Assembly (NCBI GenBank): GCA_035540955.1
Contig: DATLFP010000159.1
Coordinates: 1 to 10,904, forward strand
DNA from: DATLFP01 sp035540955
GTDB taxonomy: Bacteria; Actinomycetota; Acidimicrobiia; Acidimicrobiales; CADCSY01
DNA length: 10,904 nt
Direction of reading: 5' to 3'
Below are positions 1 through 6,638 of the stretch, in pieces. The position numbers were made by a program, and so were the translations under genes. Each line of letters begins with the position of its first letter. Positions within the stretch are counted from its first letter, which is position 1. The notes under the pieces were generated by a model, which had not been told where the DNA came from, ran no database searches, and was given only the letters and a program-made list of their open reading frames with translations.

Positions 1-141
1 GCTGACTTCCAGCGCGCCCTCTCGGGTCTTGACGTCCGGCACGTGTTGACCGATCCGGCGGGTGGCCCAGACGAGACGGCCACCGAGGTGCTGACCCGCT
101 ACCTCCATGGCTTCTTCGCCTATGGCGCTCCGTCGAGTTGA
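1..141 (+). CDS. C-terminal 46 residues of an unidentified protein (5' end outside window)
   Basis: Frame 1 is open from the first base and stops at TGA 139-141, giving 46 residues that begin ADFQRALSGL and end HGFFAYGAPSS. Codons ending in G or C dominate, and no other frame looks better, so I read it as the tail of a real gene cut by the window edge. It holds no motif I can assign. It is soluble in character, with a short amphipathic stretch near TEVLTRYLHGFF. A hairpin lies 27 bases after the stop, which is consistent with the end of a transcription unit. The family is unknown. Confidence 0.5.
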   Translation, partial: ADFQRALSGLDVRHVLTDPAGGPDETATEVLTRYLHGFFAYGAPSS

Positions 142-167
142 CCACTGGTCGACCTCGCGGCGACGAG

Positions 168-186
168 CTCGATGACGCTCATCGAG
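168..186 (+). terminator. Short perfect hairpin after the first gene
   Basis: CTCGATGA (168-175) is followed by a 3-base loop and its exact reverse complement TCATCGAG (179-186). It sits 27 bases after the stop of the partial gene. No run of T follows, so it would be a non-canonical terminator at best. The remaining spacer (187-316) shows no other structure or gene that I can support. Confidence 0.35.
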
Positions 187-316
187 ACCACGCCAGACGC
201 GCCGTTGGGGGCGGCGCCATCATTTGGCCCGCCCGCGATCTCGGGCGCCGCATAGGTGCTACTGGGGCGCAAATCCGGAGGATCGGCGTTCCGGGACGCA
301 TCTAGCGTTTCGGTCC

Positions 317-844
317 GTGAAGGTGCAGTTCCGCAAGGGCGAAGGCCGCCGCTACTACATGCGCGTGACGCGGGAACGCGGCCCCGCACTTGCTGAACGA
401 CAAGGTCCCGGATACGACGACGACCTTCCGCACGACCTCGTTCACTTCGTGGTCGAGGCCGAAGCCGGTCTCACCGCCGGCGTGTTTGGCCAGGTCGCGG
501 CAGGGCGGAACCAGATCTTCTGGCCGGAAGACAAGACCAAGATCCGGAAGCAGAACCGCCGGGACGCCAAGGCGCAGCCCTTGAGCGGATCCGGTGAGGA
601 CATGCGCCGCTCCGAGCTCCTCACAACGATCTGTACGCACCTCTGGCAGGTCCGCACTGGGCGACGTGGCCGGCTCCCGCACGGCTATGAGGCACTCGCC
701 GCGAGCGAGTCCGATGCTGCCCTCATAGCTCGGATCGTCAACCGCCTCGACGAGCGAGCGCGCGCCTGGCGATCACTTCCTCCGGGCGGCTCACGGACGC
801 TGACCTGGCCCGATACTCCTCCCCCGAAGCGTCGATCGAGATAG
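317..844 (+). CDS. Conserved-looking protein of unknown function, 175 aa
   Basis: I place the start at GTG 317, giving MKVQFRKGEGRRYYMRV. The frame is open upstream to an ATG at 224, but those 31 extra residues are Arg/Pro-rich and look like non-coding translation. From 317 the protein looks ordered. A beta-rich N-terminus is followed around residues 35-62 by PHDLVHFVVEAEAGL and GVFGQVAAG, then a charged middle, a predicted helix near 130-145 (ALIARIVNRLDERARAW), and an end with GGSRTLTWPD. From memory, similar short proteins with a PHDLVHF-like core are common in actinobacteria and have no assigned role; I cannot check this here. No clear Shine-Dalgarno sequence precedes 317. GC is lower than in genes further right. 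It is followed by a methyltransferase 71 bases downstream on the same strand. Confidence 0.7.
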   Translation: MKVQFRKGEGRRYYMRVTRERGPALAERQGPGYDDDLPHDLVHFVVEAEAGLTAGVFGQVAAGRNQIFWPEDKTKIRKQNRRDAKAQPLSGSGEDMRRSELLTTICTHLWQVRTGRRGRLPHGYEALAASESDAALIARIVNRLDERARAWRSLPPGGSRTLTWPDTPPPKRRSR

Positions 845-915
845 GTGAAGTTGCGCGCCTTTCGGCACAGTTCCCGCCCGGTCACCTCATCGCGTCAGCA
901 CGGCGGCGTTCGCTC

Positions 916-1665
916 GTGACTGACTTCGACAAGTTCGACTCGCGACGTGCGTGGGACGCCATCTACGCGTCCTCGGCGCCGGTCCCCGTGGAGCCAGATC
1001 CGGCGGCTCGAGCGTGTGTCGCAGTGCTCCGCGAACTTGCGGACGGCGGCCCTGCTCTCGAGCTCGCCGTCGGCAGCGGTCGCATCGCCATCCCTCTCGC
1101 GGCAAGCGGCGTCGTCGTCGACGGAATCGACATCTCACCCAAGGCCATCGAGCTCATCCGCGCGCACCCACAGGGCGCCGCCGTCGGCGCGTCGGTCGCC
1201 GACATCAGCGACTTCGCGCTGGACCGCAGGTACTCGCTCGTCTACCTCGTGTTCAACACGATCATGAACCTCACGACCCAGGAGCAACAGGTGGCGTGCT
1301 TCGAGAACACCGCCCATCACCTCCAACCCGGCGGCCGCTTCGTCATCGAGAACGTGGTTCCCTCACTGCGCAGACTTCCGCCGGGAAGCGCGGCAGTGCC
1401 ACTGGCGGTGACCGAGGACTACATCGGCATCGACGACTTCATCGACCGCACCCACCTGCAGATCTCCCGCTCTCGGCACTTCATGCGCCAGCGGGACGGC
1501 ACGTTCAGCGAGTTCACCGCCCCGTTCCGTTACGCCTGGCCGGCCGAACTGGACCTGATGGCACGCATCGCGGGCATGACACTTGAACACCGCTGGGCGG
1601 GATGGGACCGGTCCCCGTTCACCGGAGAGAGCGAGTCTCACGTCAGCGTCTGGCGGCTGCCGTAA
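916..1665 (+). CDS. Class I SAM-dependent methyltransferase, 249 aa
   Basis: This is a Rossmann-fold methyltransferase. SAM-binding motif I is ALELAVGSGRIAIPLA (residues 47-62), and the acidic residue at the end of strand 2 is in GIDIS (70-74). A motif IV-like stretch YLVFNTIMNL follows, then LQPGGRFVIEN (motif VI region). The C-terminal strand-helix unit (PAELDLMARIAGM to HVSVWRLP) is typical of small Methyltransf_25/11-type enzymes. The substrate cannot be read from sequence. The start is GTG 916; it lacks a strong Shine-Dalgarno sequence, but it gives a family-like N-terminus (MTDFDKFDSRRAWDAIYAS) and a normal length. The gene stands alone and is convergent with fabI across a structured intergenic region. 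Confidence 0.85.
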   Translation: MTDFDKFDSRRAWDAIYASSAPVPVEPDPAARACVAVLRELADGGPALELAVGSGRIAIPLAASGVVVDGIDISPKAIELIRAHPQGAAVGASVADISDFALDRRYSLVYLVFNTIMNLTTQEQQVACFENTAHHLQPGGRFVIENVVPSLRRLPPGSAAVPLAVTEDYIGIDDFIDRTHLQISRSRHFMRQRDGTFSEFTAPFRYAWPAELDLMARIAGMTLEHRWAGWDRSPFTGESESHVSVWRLP

Positions 1666-1746
1666 CGCGCTTCCGCGGCGACGAACGCTGTCACCGGAGA
1701 TCCACTCGCGACGCGCCTGATAGGTCGCGACGACCTCAACCACTTC

Positions 1747-1809
1747 TCGGCAGCGTTAGGCGTGTGAAATCGCTGTTCAGCGGCCAGATCACACGCCGTT
1801 CTCTGCCGA
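1747..1809. repeat. Nested imperfect palindrome (63 nt) in the intergenic region
   Basis: Three stems stack on one axis. TCGGCAG (1747-1753) pairs with CTGCCGA (1803-1809). After a symmetric 5x5 internal loop, GGCGTGTGA (1759-1767) pairs with TCACACGCC (1789-1797). Inside that, CGCT/AGCG (1771-1774/1779-1782) closes a GTTC tetraloop. The 3' arm CTCTGCC (1801-1807) can instead pair perfectly with GGCAGAG (1829-1835), so two mutually exclusive folds are possible. There is no T tract. A smaller hairpin, GGTCG-cga-CGACC (1723-1735), and a direct repeat TCGCGACG (1706-1713, 1725-1732) lie just upstream. It could be a structured RNA, a protein-binding palindrome or a terminator. Nothing in 1666-1934 looks protein-coding. 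Confidence 0.55.
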
Positions 1810-1844
1810 AAGCGCCAAGCACCGAACTGGCAGAGAGGATGAGC

Positions 1845-1882
1845 GGGCGCGCTCAGCCGCCTATCTGACGGTGAGCGCGCCC
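1845..1882. terminator. Putative bidirectional terminator between the convergent methyltransferase and fabI genes
   Basis: GGGCGCGCTCA (1845-1855) and TGAGCGCGCCC (1872-1882) form a perfect 11-bp GC-rich stem with a 16-base loop. The loop adds a CCG/CGG pairing after one mismatch. It lies between the stops of two convergent genes (1665 and 1935). A second small inverted repeat, CCGATC (1892-1897) with GATCGG (1906-1911), lies closer to the fabI stop. No U-tract is present on either strand, as is common for actinobacterial terminators. Confidence 0.5.
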
Positions 1883-1934
1883 AGACGCGCGCCGATCAAC
1901 GGGTCGATCGGTCATGGCTGAGCGCCGTCGGAGC

Positions 1935-2708
1935 TCAGGCGCCGACGGCGTGGAAGCCGCCGTCGACGTGGACGACCTCGCCGGTGGTGGCGGGGAACCA
2001 GTCGCTGAGCAGGGCGACGGTGGAGCGAGCCACCGGGTAGGCGTCGGCGATGTCCCATCCGAGCGGGGCCCGAGCGTCCCAGACGTCCTCGAACGCCTTG
2101 AACCCGGGGATCGACTTGGCCGCCATCGACCGGATGGGGCCCGCCGCGATCTGGTTCACCCGCACGCCCTTCGGGCCGAGGTCGCGGGCGAGGTAGCGCG
2201 ACGCCGACTCGAGGGCCGCCTTCACCACGCCCATCCAGTCGTACGCCGGCCACGCCTGGGTGGCGTCGAAGGTGTAGCCCACGATCGAGCCGCCGTCACC
2301 CATGAGGGGGAGCACGGCGTCGGCCAGCGACCGCAGCGAGTACGCGGAGATGTGCATCGCCTGGGACACGTCGTCCCAGGTGGCTTCGAACATGCCGTTG
2401 CCGAGGCACGCGGGCGGCGCGTAGGCGATGGAGTGCACGGCTCCGTCGATCCGGTCCCAGCCGTGCTCCCGGAGCTGGGGCGCCAGCGCCGCCACCTGGG
2501 CGGGGTCGGTGACATCGAGCTCGAGCATCGGGAGGTCGCTCGCCGGGAGCTTGCGGGCGACGCGCTTCATCAGCGAGACGGTGCGTCCGGCGTTGCTCAA
2601 CGCCACCTCGGCTCCCTCGCGGATGGCGAGGTCCGCGGTCGCGAACGCGATGGAGGCGTCGGTGAGCACGCCGGTGACGAGGATGCGCTTGCCGTCGAGC
2701 AGTCCCAT
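1935..2708 (-). CDS. fabI: Enoyl-[acyl-carrier-protein] reductase, InhA/FabI type, 257 aa
   Basis: This NADH-dependent reductase catalyses the last step of each type II fatty acid elongation cycle. It is an atypical short-chain dehydrogenase of the FabI/InhA class. The N-terminal MGLLDGKRILVTGVLTDASIAF carries the split dinucleotide-binding loop of this class. DGAVHSIAY (88-96) follows, then the catalytic pair Y156-x6-K163 in AYDWMGVVKAAL, and AAGPIRSMAA (188-197). The C-terminus LLSDWFPATTGEVVHVDGG is very close to InhA. F147, Y156 and S93 correspond to InhA F149, Y158 and S94. The length matches InhA (269 aa). The start is ATG 2706-2708, preceded by GGAGG (plus-strand 2713-2717) with a 4-base spacer; the frame stays open further upstream only as an artefact. 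It is divergent from the npdG-like gene, with 55 bases between the start codons. Confidence 0.95.
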   Translation of the reverse strand: MGLLDGKRILVTGVLTDASIAFATADLAIREGAEVALSNAGRTVSLMKRVARKLPASDLPMLELDVTDPAQVAALAPQLREHGWDRIDGAVHSIAYAPPACLGNGMFEATWDDVSQAMHISAYSLRSLADAVLPLMGDGGSIVGYTFDATQAWPAYDWMGVVKAALESASRYLARDLGPKGVRVNQIAAGPIRSMAAKSIPGFKAFEDVWDARAPLGWDIADAYPVARSTVALLSDWFPATTGEVVHVDGGFHAVGA

Positions 2709-2736
2709 GGGGCCTCCGATCGGGGACGGGCCCGTG

Positions 2737-2742
2737 ACGTTA
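2737..2742 (-). promoter_or_regulatory. Candidate -10 element for fabI
   Basis: On the minus strand the hexamer TAACGT fits the actinobacterial TANNNT consensus. It lies 28 bases before the fabI ATG, which would give a leader of about 20 nt containing the GGAGG ribosome site. I see no good -35, so support is limited to position and the hexamer. Confidence 0.3.
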
Positions 2743-2749
2743 CGACCGG

Positions 2750-2755
2750 TAGCCT
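2750..2755 (+). promoter_or_regulatory. Candidate -10 element for the npdG-mshC unit; leaderless start likely
   Basis: TAGCCT fits TANNNT and ends 8 bases before the GTG start at 2764. Transcription would begin at or next to the start codon. The gene has no Shine-Dalgarno sequence, which agrees with a leaderless mRNA. No clear -35 is seen. Confidence 0.4.
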
Positions 2756-2763
2756 GCGCCCTC

Positions 2764-3474
2764 GTGCACATCGGCATCCTCGGTGGGACGGGACCCGCGG
2801 GCCGGGCGCTGGCCGCCCGGCTGGCGTCCGTCGGCTTCCGCGTGACGATCGGCTCCCGTTCGCAGTACCGGGCGATGGAGGTGAGGGACCAGACGGTGGC
2901 GAAGTGGCCGGGCCGCAACCTCGACATCGGTGCGGCCGACAACCACGGAGCCGCCGGTTGCGAGGTCGTGGTCCTCGCCACCCCGTGGGATGGCGCCACC
3001 GAGACCGCCATCTCGGTCGCGCCGCAGCTCGACGGGAAGGTCGTCATCTGCATGGCGAACGCGCTGGCCCGCATCAACGGGGAGTTCCAGCCGCTGGTGC
3101 CACCACGCGGCTCGGTGGCGGCCAGCGTCCAGGCTGCCGTCCCGGGCGCCCTCGTTGCCGCCGCCATGCAGCACCTCCCGGCGAAGGAGCTCGGGATGAT
3201 CGACCACCCGATCGACTCCGACGTGCTGATCTGCTCGGACCACATCGAGGCGATCGAGTGCACGGCCGACATCGTGCGCAAGATCCCGGGGCTGCGACCG
3301 CTCGACGCCGGCACGCTCTCGAACGCCACACCGATCGAGGCGTTCACCGCCGTTCTGCTGGAGCTGAACGTTCGCTACAAGACCCGGGTGGCGGTGAAGC
3401 TCACCGGCATCGAGGAGGATCACCCGCCCGCGGCGGTCGCCGACGACGACAGCGACGAGGCCGAGCAGTCGTGA
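2764..3474 (+). CDS. npdG: NADPH-dependent F420 reductase-like protein (NpdG family), 236 aa
   Basis: Enzymes of this family pass hydride between NADP(H) and the deazaflavin cofactor F420. The N-terminal HIGILGGTGPAGRALA (2-17) is the family's Rossmann loop, followed by VTIGSRSQ, where S31-R32 would bind the NADP 2'-phosphate. VVVLATPWDGA closes the dinucleotide domain, and LDGKVVICMANAL and PLDAGTLSNATPIEAFTAVLLELN follow as in the family. The last 17 residues are acidic and probably disordered. I chose GTG 2764 because the glycine loop then begins four residues in; the frame runs open to 2428 only across the fabI antisense. It overlaps mshC by 4 bases (GTGA), so the two are translationally coupled. 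A related imine- or ketone-reducing specificity cannot be excluded. Confidence 0.85.
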   Translation: MHIGILGGTGPAGRALAARLASVGFRVTIGSRSQYRAMEVRDQTVAKWPGRNLDIGAADNHGAAGCEVVVLATPWDGATETAISVAPQLDGKVVICMANALARINGEFQPLVPPRGSVAASVQAAVPGALVAAAMQHLPAKELGMIDHPIDSDVLICSDHIEAIECTADIVRKIPGLRPLDAGTLSNATPIEAFTAVLLELNVRYKTRVAVKLTGIEEDHPPAAVADDDSDEAEQS

Positions 3475-4589
3475 CGATGCGCCTGTACGACACGGCGCGC
3501 CAGGACGTGGTGCCGTTCGATCCGGGCCCGCTGGTGTCGATGTACGTGTGTGGCATCACGCCGTACGACTCGACCCACCTCGGGCACGCGTCGACGTACG
3601 TGTTCTACGACGTGCTGCAGCGGCGGCTCATCGACATCGGCCACGCGATCCGGTACGTGCGCAACATCACCGACGTCGACGATCCCTTGCTCGAGAAGGC
3701 CAAGCAGCTGGGCGTGCACTACCTCGACCTGGCGGCAGCCGAGACGGCGCGCTTCGACGGCGACATGAAGGCGCTCGGGCAGCTGCCGTGCTTCAGCGAG
3801 CCGCGGGCGACCTCGGCCATCGCCGACATCCGCGGGTTCATCGGGATGGTGCTCGACCGCGGCCACGCGTACGAGGCCGGTGGGGCGGTCTACTTCGACG
3901 TGTCGACTTTTCCGCGCTTCGGTGACGTGAGCCACTACAGCGAAGCGACGATGCTGAAGTTCGCGGCGGAGCGGGGCGGCAACGTCGAGGATCCGCACAA
4001 GCGCAACGCCCTCGACTTCGTGCTCTGGCAGCCGTCGGCCGACGGCGAGCCGGCGTGGGAGTCGCTGTGGGGTCCGGGGCGACCGGGCTGGCACATCGAG
4101 TGCTCGGCGCTCGCGCTGCGCGACCTCGGGACCACGATCGATCTCCACGGCGGCGGCACCGACCTGATCTTCCCCCACCACGAGTGCGAGGCGGCCCAGT
4201 CCGAGTCGGCCACCGGCGAGCAGTTCGTGCGCCACTGGCTGCACATGCCGATGGTCCGGTTCGAGGGGACGAAGATGTCGAAGTCGCTGGGGAACCTCGT
4301 GTTCGTGAGCGACCTCCTGAAGGACTGGGAGCCGGGGGCGATCCGCCTTGCGATCCTCGGGAACTCCTACCGCCAGGAGTACGACTGGACGACGGGCCTG
4401 CTGGAGTCGGCGTCCCGCCGTCTCGATGCCTGGCGGGCGCACGGGCCCGGCGACGGCGCGCTGGACGACGTGCGGGCGGCGCTCGACGACGACCTCGACA
4501 CCCCCCGGGCCATCGCCGCCATCGACGACGCCGCGTCGTCGGGTCTCGGCGTCACGCGAGCAGCATCCCTGCTCGGCGTCACCCTCTGA
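3471..4589 (+). CDS. mshC: Cysteine:GlcN-Ins ligase MshC (mycothiol biosynthesis), about 372 aa
   Basis: MshC joins cysteine, activated as cysteinyl-AMP, to glucosaminyl-inositol in mycothiol synthesis. It is a class I aminoacyl-tRNA synthetase relative of CysRS. The sequence shows YVCGITPYDSTHLGHA (25-40), with zinc ligand C27 and the HLGH signature. NITDVDDPLLEKA follows, then ERGGN with DPHKRNALDFVLW. RPGWHIECSA (C211), FPHHECEA (H236-H237) and KMSKS (268-272) complete the active site. CGITPYD and DVDDPL are the MshC forms; CysRS normally has CGPTVYD and DIDDKI. The protein ends at SLLGVTL, without the extra tRNA-binding domain of CysRS. It is shorter than mycobacterial MshC (about 412 aa) mainly at the N-terminus. 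The start is GTG 3471 (GTGA overlap with npdG) or ATG 3477 in the same frame. Confidence 0.88.
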   Translation: MTMRLYDTARQDVVPFDPGPLVSMYVCGITPYDSTHLGHASTYVFYDVLQRRLIDIGHAIRYVRNITDVDDPLLEKAKQLGVHYLDLAAAETARFDGDMKALGQLPCFSEPRATSAIADIRGFIGMVLDRGHAYEAGGAVYFDVSTFPRFGDVSHYSEATMLKFAAERGGNVEDPHKRNALDFVLWQPSADGEPAWESLWGPGRPGWHIECSALALRDLGTTIDLHGGGTDLIFPHHECEAAQSESATGEQFVRHWLHMPMVRFEGTKMSKSLGNLVFVSDLLKDWEPGAIRLAILGNSYRQEYDWTTGLLESASRRLDAWRAHGPGDGALDDVRAALDDDLDTPRAIAAIDDAASSGLGVTRAASLLGVTL

Positions 4590-4591
4590 CC

Positions 4592-4650
4592 ACCGGGTTT
4601 GGGCGGTGGTCCTGCCGCGAATCGCGGCCACACCACCGCCCAAACCCGGT
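4592..4650. terminator. Long palindrome after mshC (19-bp perfect stem)
   Basis: ACCGGGTTTGGGCGGTGGT (4592-4610) is exactly complementary to ACCACCGCCCAAACCCGGT (4632-4650). The 21-base loop itself folds: GCCGCG-aat-CGCGGC (4614-4628), separated from the main stem by a 3x3 internal loop. It begins two bases after the mshC stop and ends before the thrS promoter, so it very likely separates the two transcription units. No U-tract follows. The near-perfect symmetry is longer than a terminator needs and recalls a dispersed palindromic repeat. Confidence 0.65.
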
Positions 4651-4673
4651 TCGGGCTTCGCGAGGGGCGTCGG

Positions 4674-4679
4674 TACCAT
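4674..4679 (+). promoter_or_regulatory. Candidate -10 element for thrS; leaderless start likely
   Basis: TACCAT fits TANNNT and lies six bases before ATG 4686, so the first transcribed base would be about the A of the start codon. No ribosome-binding sequence is present between them. The -35 region is not convincing. Confidence 0.45.
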
Positions 4680-4685
4680 CGCCAG

Positions 4686-6638
4686 ATGCCCGAGATCACG
4701 ATCACGCTGCCGGATGGTTCCGAGCGCAAGGTCGAAGCGGGCACCACCGCCGGCGAGCTGGCCGGCCAGATCGGCCGGGGCCTGGCCAAGGCGGCCGTGA
4801 TCGCCGTGATCGACGGCGAGGAGCGCGACCTCGTCACCCCGCTCCACGATGGGGCCGCGGTCGCGATCGTGACCGAGGACTCCGAGCGCGGGCTCTACAC
4901 GATCCGTCACTCGACGGCCCACGTGCTGGCCCAGGCCGTGCTCGACCTGTTCCCGGGGGCGACCTTCGGTATCGGACCGCCGGTCGAGAACGGCTTCTAC
5001 TACGACTTCGAGCTCCCCGATGGCGGCACGTTCAACCCCGAGGACCTCGATCGCATCGACGAGCGGATGCGGGAGATCATCAAGGAGCGTCAGCCGTTCA
5101 TCCGTGACGAGATCTCCTCCGACCAGGCGCGGGTCGTCTTCAAGGACCACCGCTACAAGCTCGAGATCATCGACGGTGCCGCCGAGGACCCGACGTCGGT
5201 GACCGAGGCGGGCACGGTGCGCACCTACGAGAACCCGCCCCGGTTCATCGACCTTTGTCGCGGTCCGCACGTGCCCGACACCGGACGGCTCGGCCACTTC
5301 AAGCTGATGCGGGTCGCGGGCGCCTACTGGCGCGGCGACGAGAAGAACCCGATGCTCCAGCGCATCTACGGCACGGCGTGGCACTCCAAGGCGGCGCTCG
5401 AGGAGCACCTCCACCAGCTGGAGGAGGCGGCCAAGCGCGACCACCGCAAGCTCGGTCTCGAGCTCGACCTGTTCTCGTTCCCGGACGAGATCGGTTCCGG
5501 CCTCGCCGTCTTCCATCCCAAGGGGGGGATCGTGCGGCGGCTGATGGAGGACTACTCCCGGCACCGCCACGAGGAGGCGGGCTACGAGTTCGTCTACTCG
5601 CCGCACATCACCAAGTCGGAGCTGTTCGAGACGTCGGGACATCTCGACTGGTTCGCCGACGGCATGTTCCCGGCCATGGAGCTCGACGGCGGCCAGGAGT
5701 ACTACCTGAAGCCGATGAACTGCCCGTTCCACTGCTTGATCTTCCGGAGCCGGACCCGCAGCTACCGCGAGCTGCCGATCCGGATGTTCGAGTTCGGTTC
5801 GGTGTACCGCTACGAGAAGTCGGGGGTGATCCACGGCCTCACCCGCGTGCGTGGCATGACGCAGGATGACGCTCACATCTTCACGACGAAGGAGAACATG
5901 GCCGACGAGCTCGACTCGTTGCTCACCTTCGTTCTCGAGCTGCTGGCCGACTACGGGCTCGATGACTTCTACCTCGAGCTGTCGACAAAGCCTCCGGACA
6001 AGGCGATCGGCTCCGACGAGGACTGGGCGGAGGCGACCGAAGCGCTGCGTCAGGCCGCGACCAAGCGCGACCTCGAGCTCGTGCTCGACGAGGGAGGCGG
6101 CGCCTTCTACGGCCCGAAGATCTCGGTGCAGGCGCGCGACGCCATCGGACGGACGTGGCAGATGTCGACGATCCAGCTCGACTTCCAGGAGCCGTCCCGG
6201 TTCGGGCTGGAGTACACCGGCGCCGACGGGCAGCGCCACACGCCGGTCATGATCCACCGCGCGCTGTTCGGCTCGATCGAGAGGTTCTTCGGTGTGCTCA
6301 CCGAGCACTACGCCGGGGCCTTCCCCGCCTGGCTGGCGCCGGTGCAGGTGAGGATCCTTGGTGTGCGCGACGACCACGACGCCTACGTGTCGCGGCTCGT
6401 CCACCGGCTGCAGGGCGAGGGGTTCCGGGCCGACACCGCCGAGGCGTCGGAGAAGCTCGGCTCTCGCATCCGCAAGGCGAAGCTCGAGAAGATCCCGTTC
6501 GTGCTCGTCGTGGGCGACGACGACGTCGAGCACGGCACGGTCGGGGTCAACCGGCGGGGGAGCGACGAGCCCGAGCGGGGCGTGTCGGTCGACGACTTCG
6601 TCAACCGGTTGCGGGCCGAGGTGTTCGCCAAGGCATGA
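4686..6638 (+). CDS. thrS: Threonyl-tRNA synthetase, 650 aa
   Basis: This cytoplasmic enzyme charges tRNA-Thr. All expected domains are present. A TGS domain occupies residues 1-60. The editing domain has HSTAHVLAQA (H75, H79) and CRGPHVPDTG. The class II catalytic core runs from about residue 250, with MNCPFHC (C346), RVRGMTQDDAHIF (H397) and VMIHRALFGSIERF (H524). C346, H397 and H524 match the three zinc ligands known in E. coli ThrRS. The anticodon-binding domain runs from about 545 to the end. The length is normal. I chose ATG 4686 because the TGS domain begins there; the upstream open frame is hairpin sequence. The TGA overlaps the next gene's ATG (ATGA), so the HIT gene is translationally coupled. 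I see no T-box upstream. Confidence 0.97.
   Translation: MPEITITLPDGSERKVEAGTTAGELAGQIGRGLAKAAVIAVIDGEERDLVTPLHDGAAVAIVTEDSERGLYTIRHSTAHVLAQAVLDLFPGATFGIGPPVENGFYYDFELPDGGTFNPEDLDRIDERMREIIKERQPFIRDEISSDQARVVFKDHRYKLEIIDGAAEDPTSVTEAGTVRTYENPPRFIDLCRGPHVPDTGRLGHFKLMRVAGAYWRGDEKNPMLQRIYGTAWHSKAALEEHLHQLEEAAKRDHRKLGLELDLFSFPDEIGSGLAVFHPKGGIVRRLMEDYSRHRHEEAGYEFVYSPHITKSELFETSGHLDWFADGMFPAMELDGGQEYYLKPMNCPFHCLIFRSRTRSYRELPIRMFEFGSVYRYEKSGVIHGLTRVRGMTQDDAHIFTTKENMADELDSLLTFVLELLADYGLDDFYLELSTKPPDKAIGSDEDWAEATEALRQAATKRDLELVLDEGGGAFYGPKISVQARDAIGRTWQMSTIQLDFQEPSRFGLEYTGADGQRHTPVMIHRALFGSIERFFGVLTEHYAGAFPAWLAPVQVRILGVRDDHDAYVSRLVHRLQGEGFRADTAEASEKLGSRIRKAKLEKIPFVLVVGDDDVEHGTVGVNRRGSDEPERGVSVDDFVNRLRAEVFAKA

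Noticed and set aside
224..316. ATG 224 as start of the 317-844 gene
   Set aside because: The 31 added residues are Arg/Pro-rich without conserved character. GTG 317 gives a family-like beginning.
721..915. Upstream in-frame extension of the methyltransferase (reading GRLTDADLARYSS...)
   Set aside because: Part reads protein-like, but most of it overlaps the 317-844 gene in another frame, and GTG 916 already gives a complete methyltransferase.
2709..3347. N-terminal extension of fabI to 470 aa
   Set aside because: It covers the antisense of npdG. ATG 2708 has a good ribosome site and gives the normal InhA N-terminus.
1914..3470. Open extension that would make mshC an 891-aa fusion
   Set aside because: The extension runs antisense through fabI and out of frame through npdG, and it is repetitive Gly/Arg/Asp sequence.
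3471..4589. Cysteinyl-tRNA synthetase as the identity of this gene
   Set aside because: CGITPYD, DVDDPL and the short C-terminus fit MshC rather than CysRS. A phylogeny would settle it.
4590..4685. T-box or other leader riboswitch for thrS
   Set aside because: There is no T-box bulge sequence, and the promoter-like box sits six bases before the ATG. The hairpin is better explained as the end of mshC.
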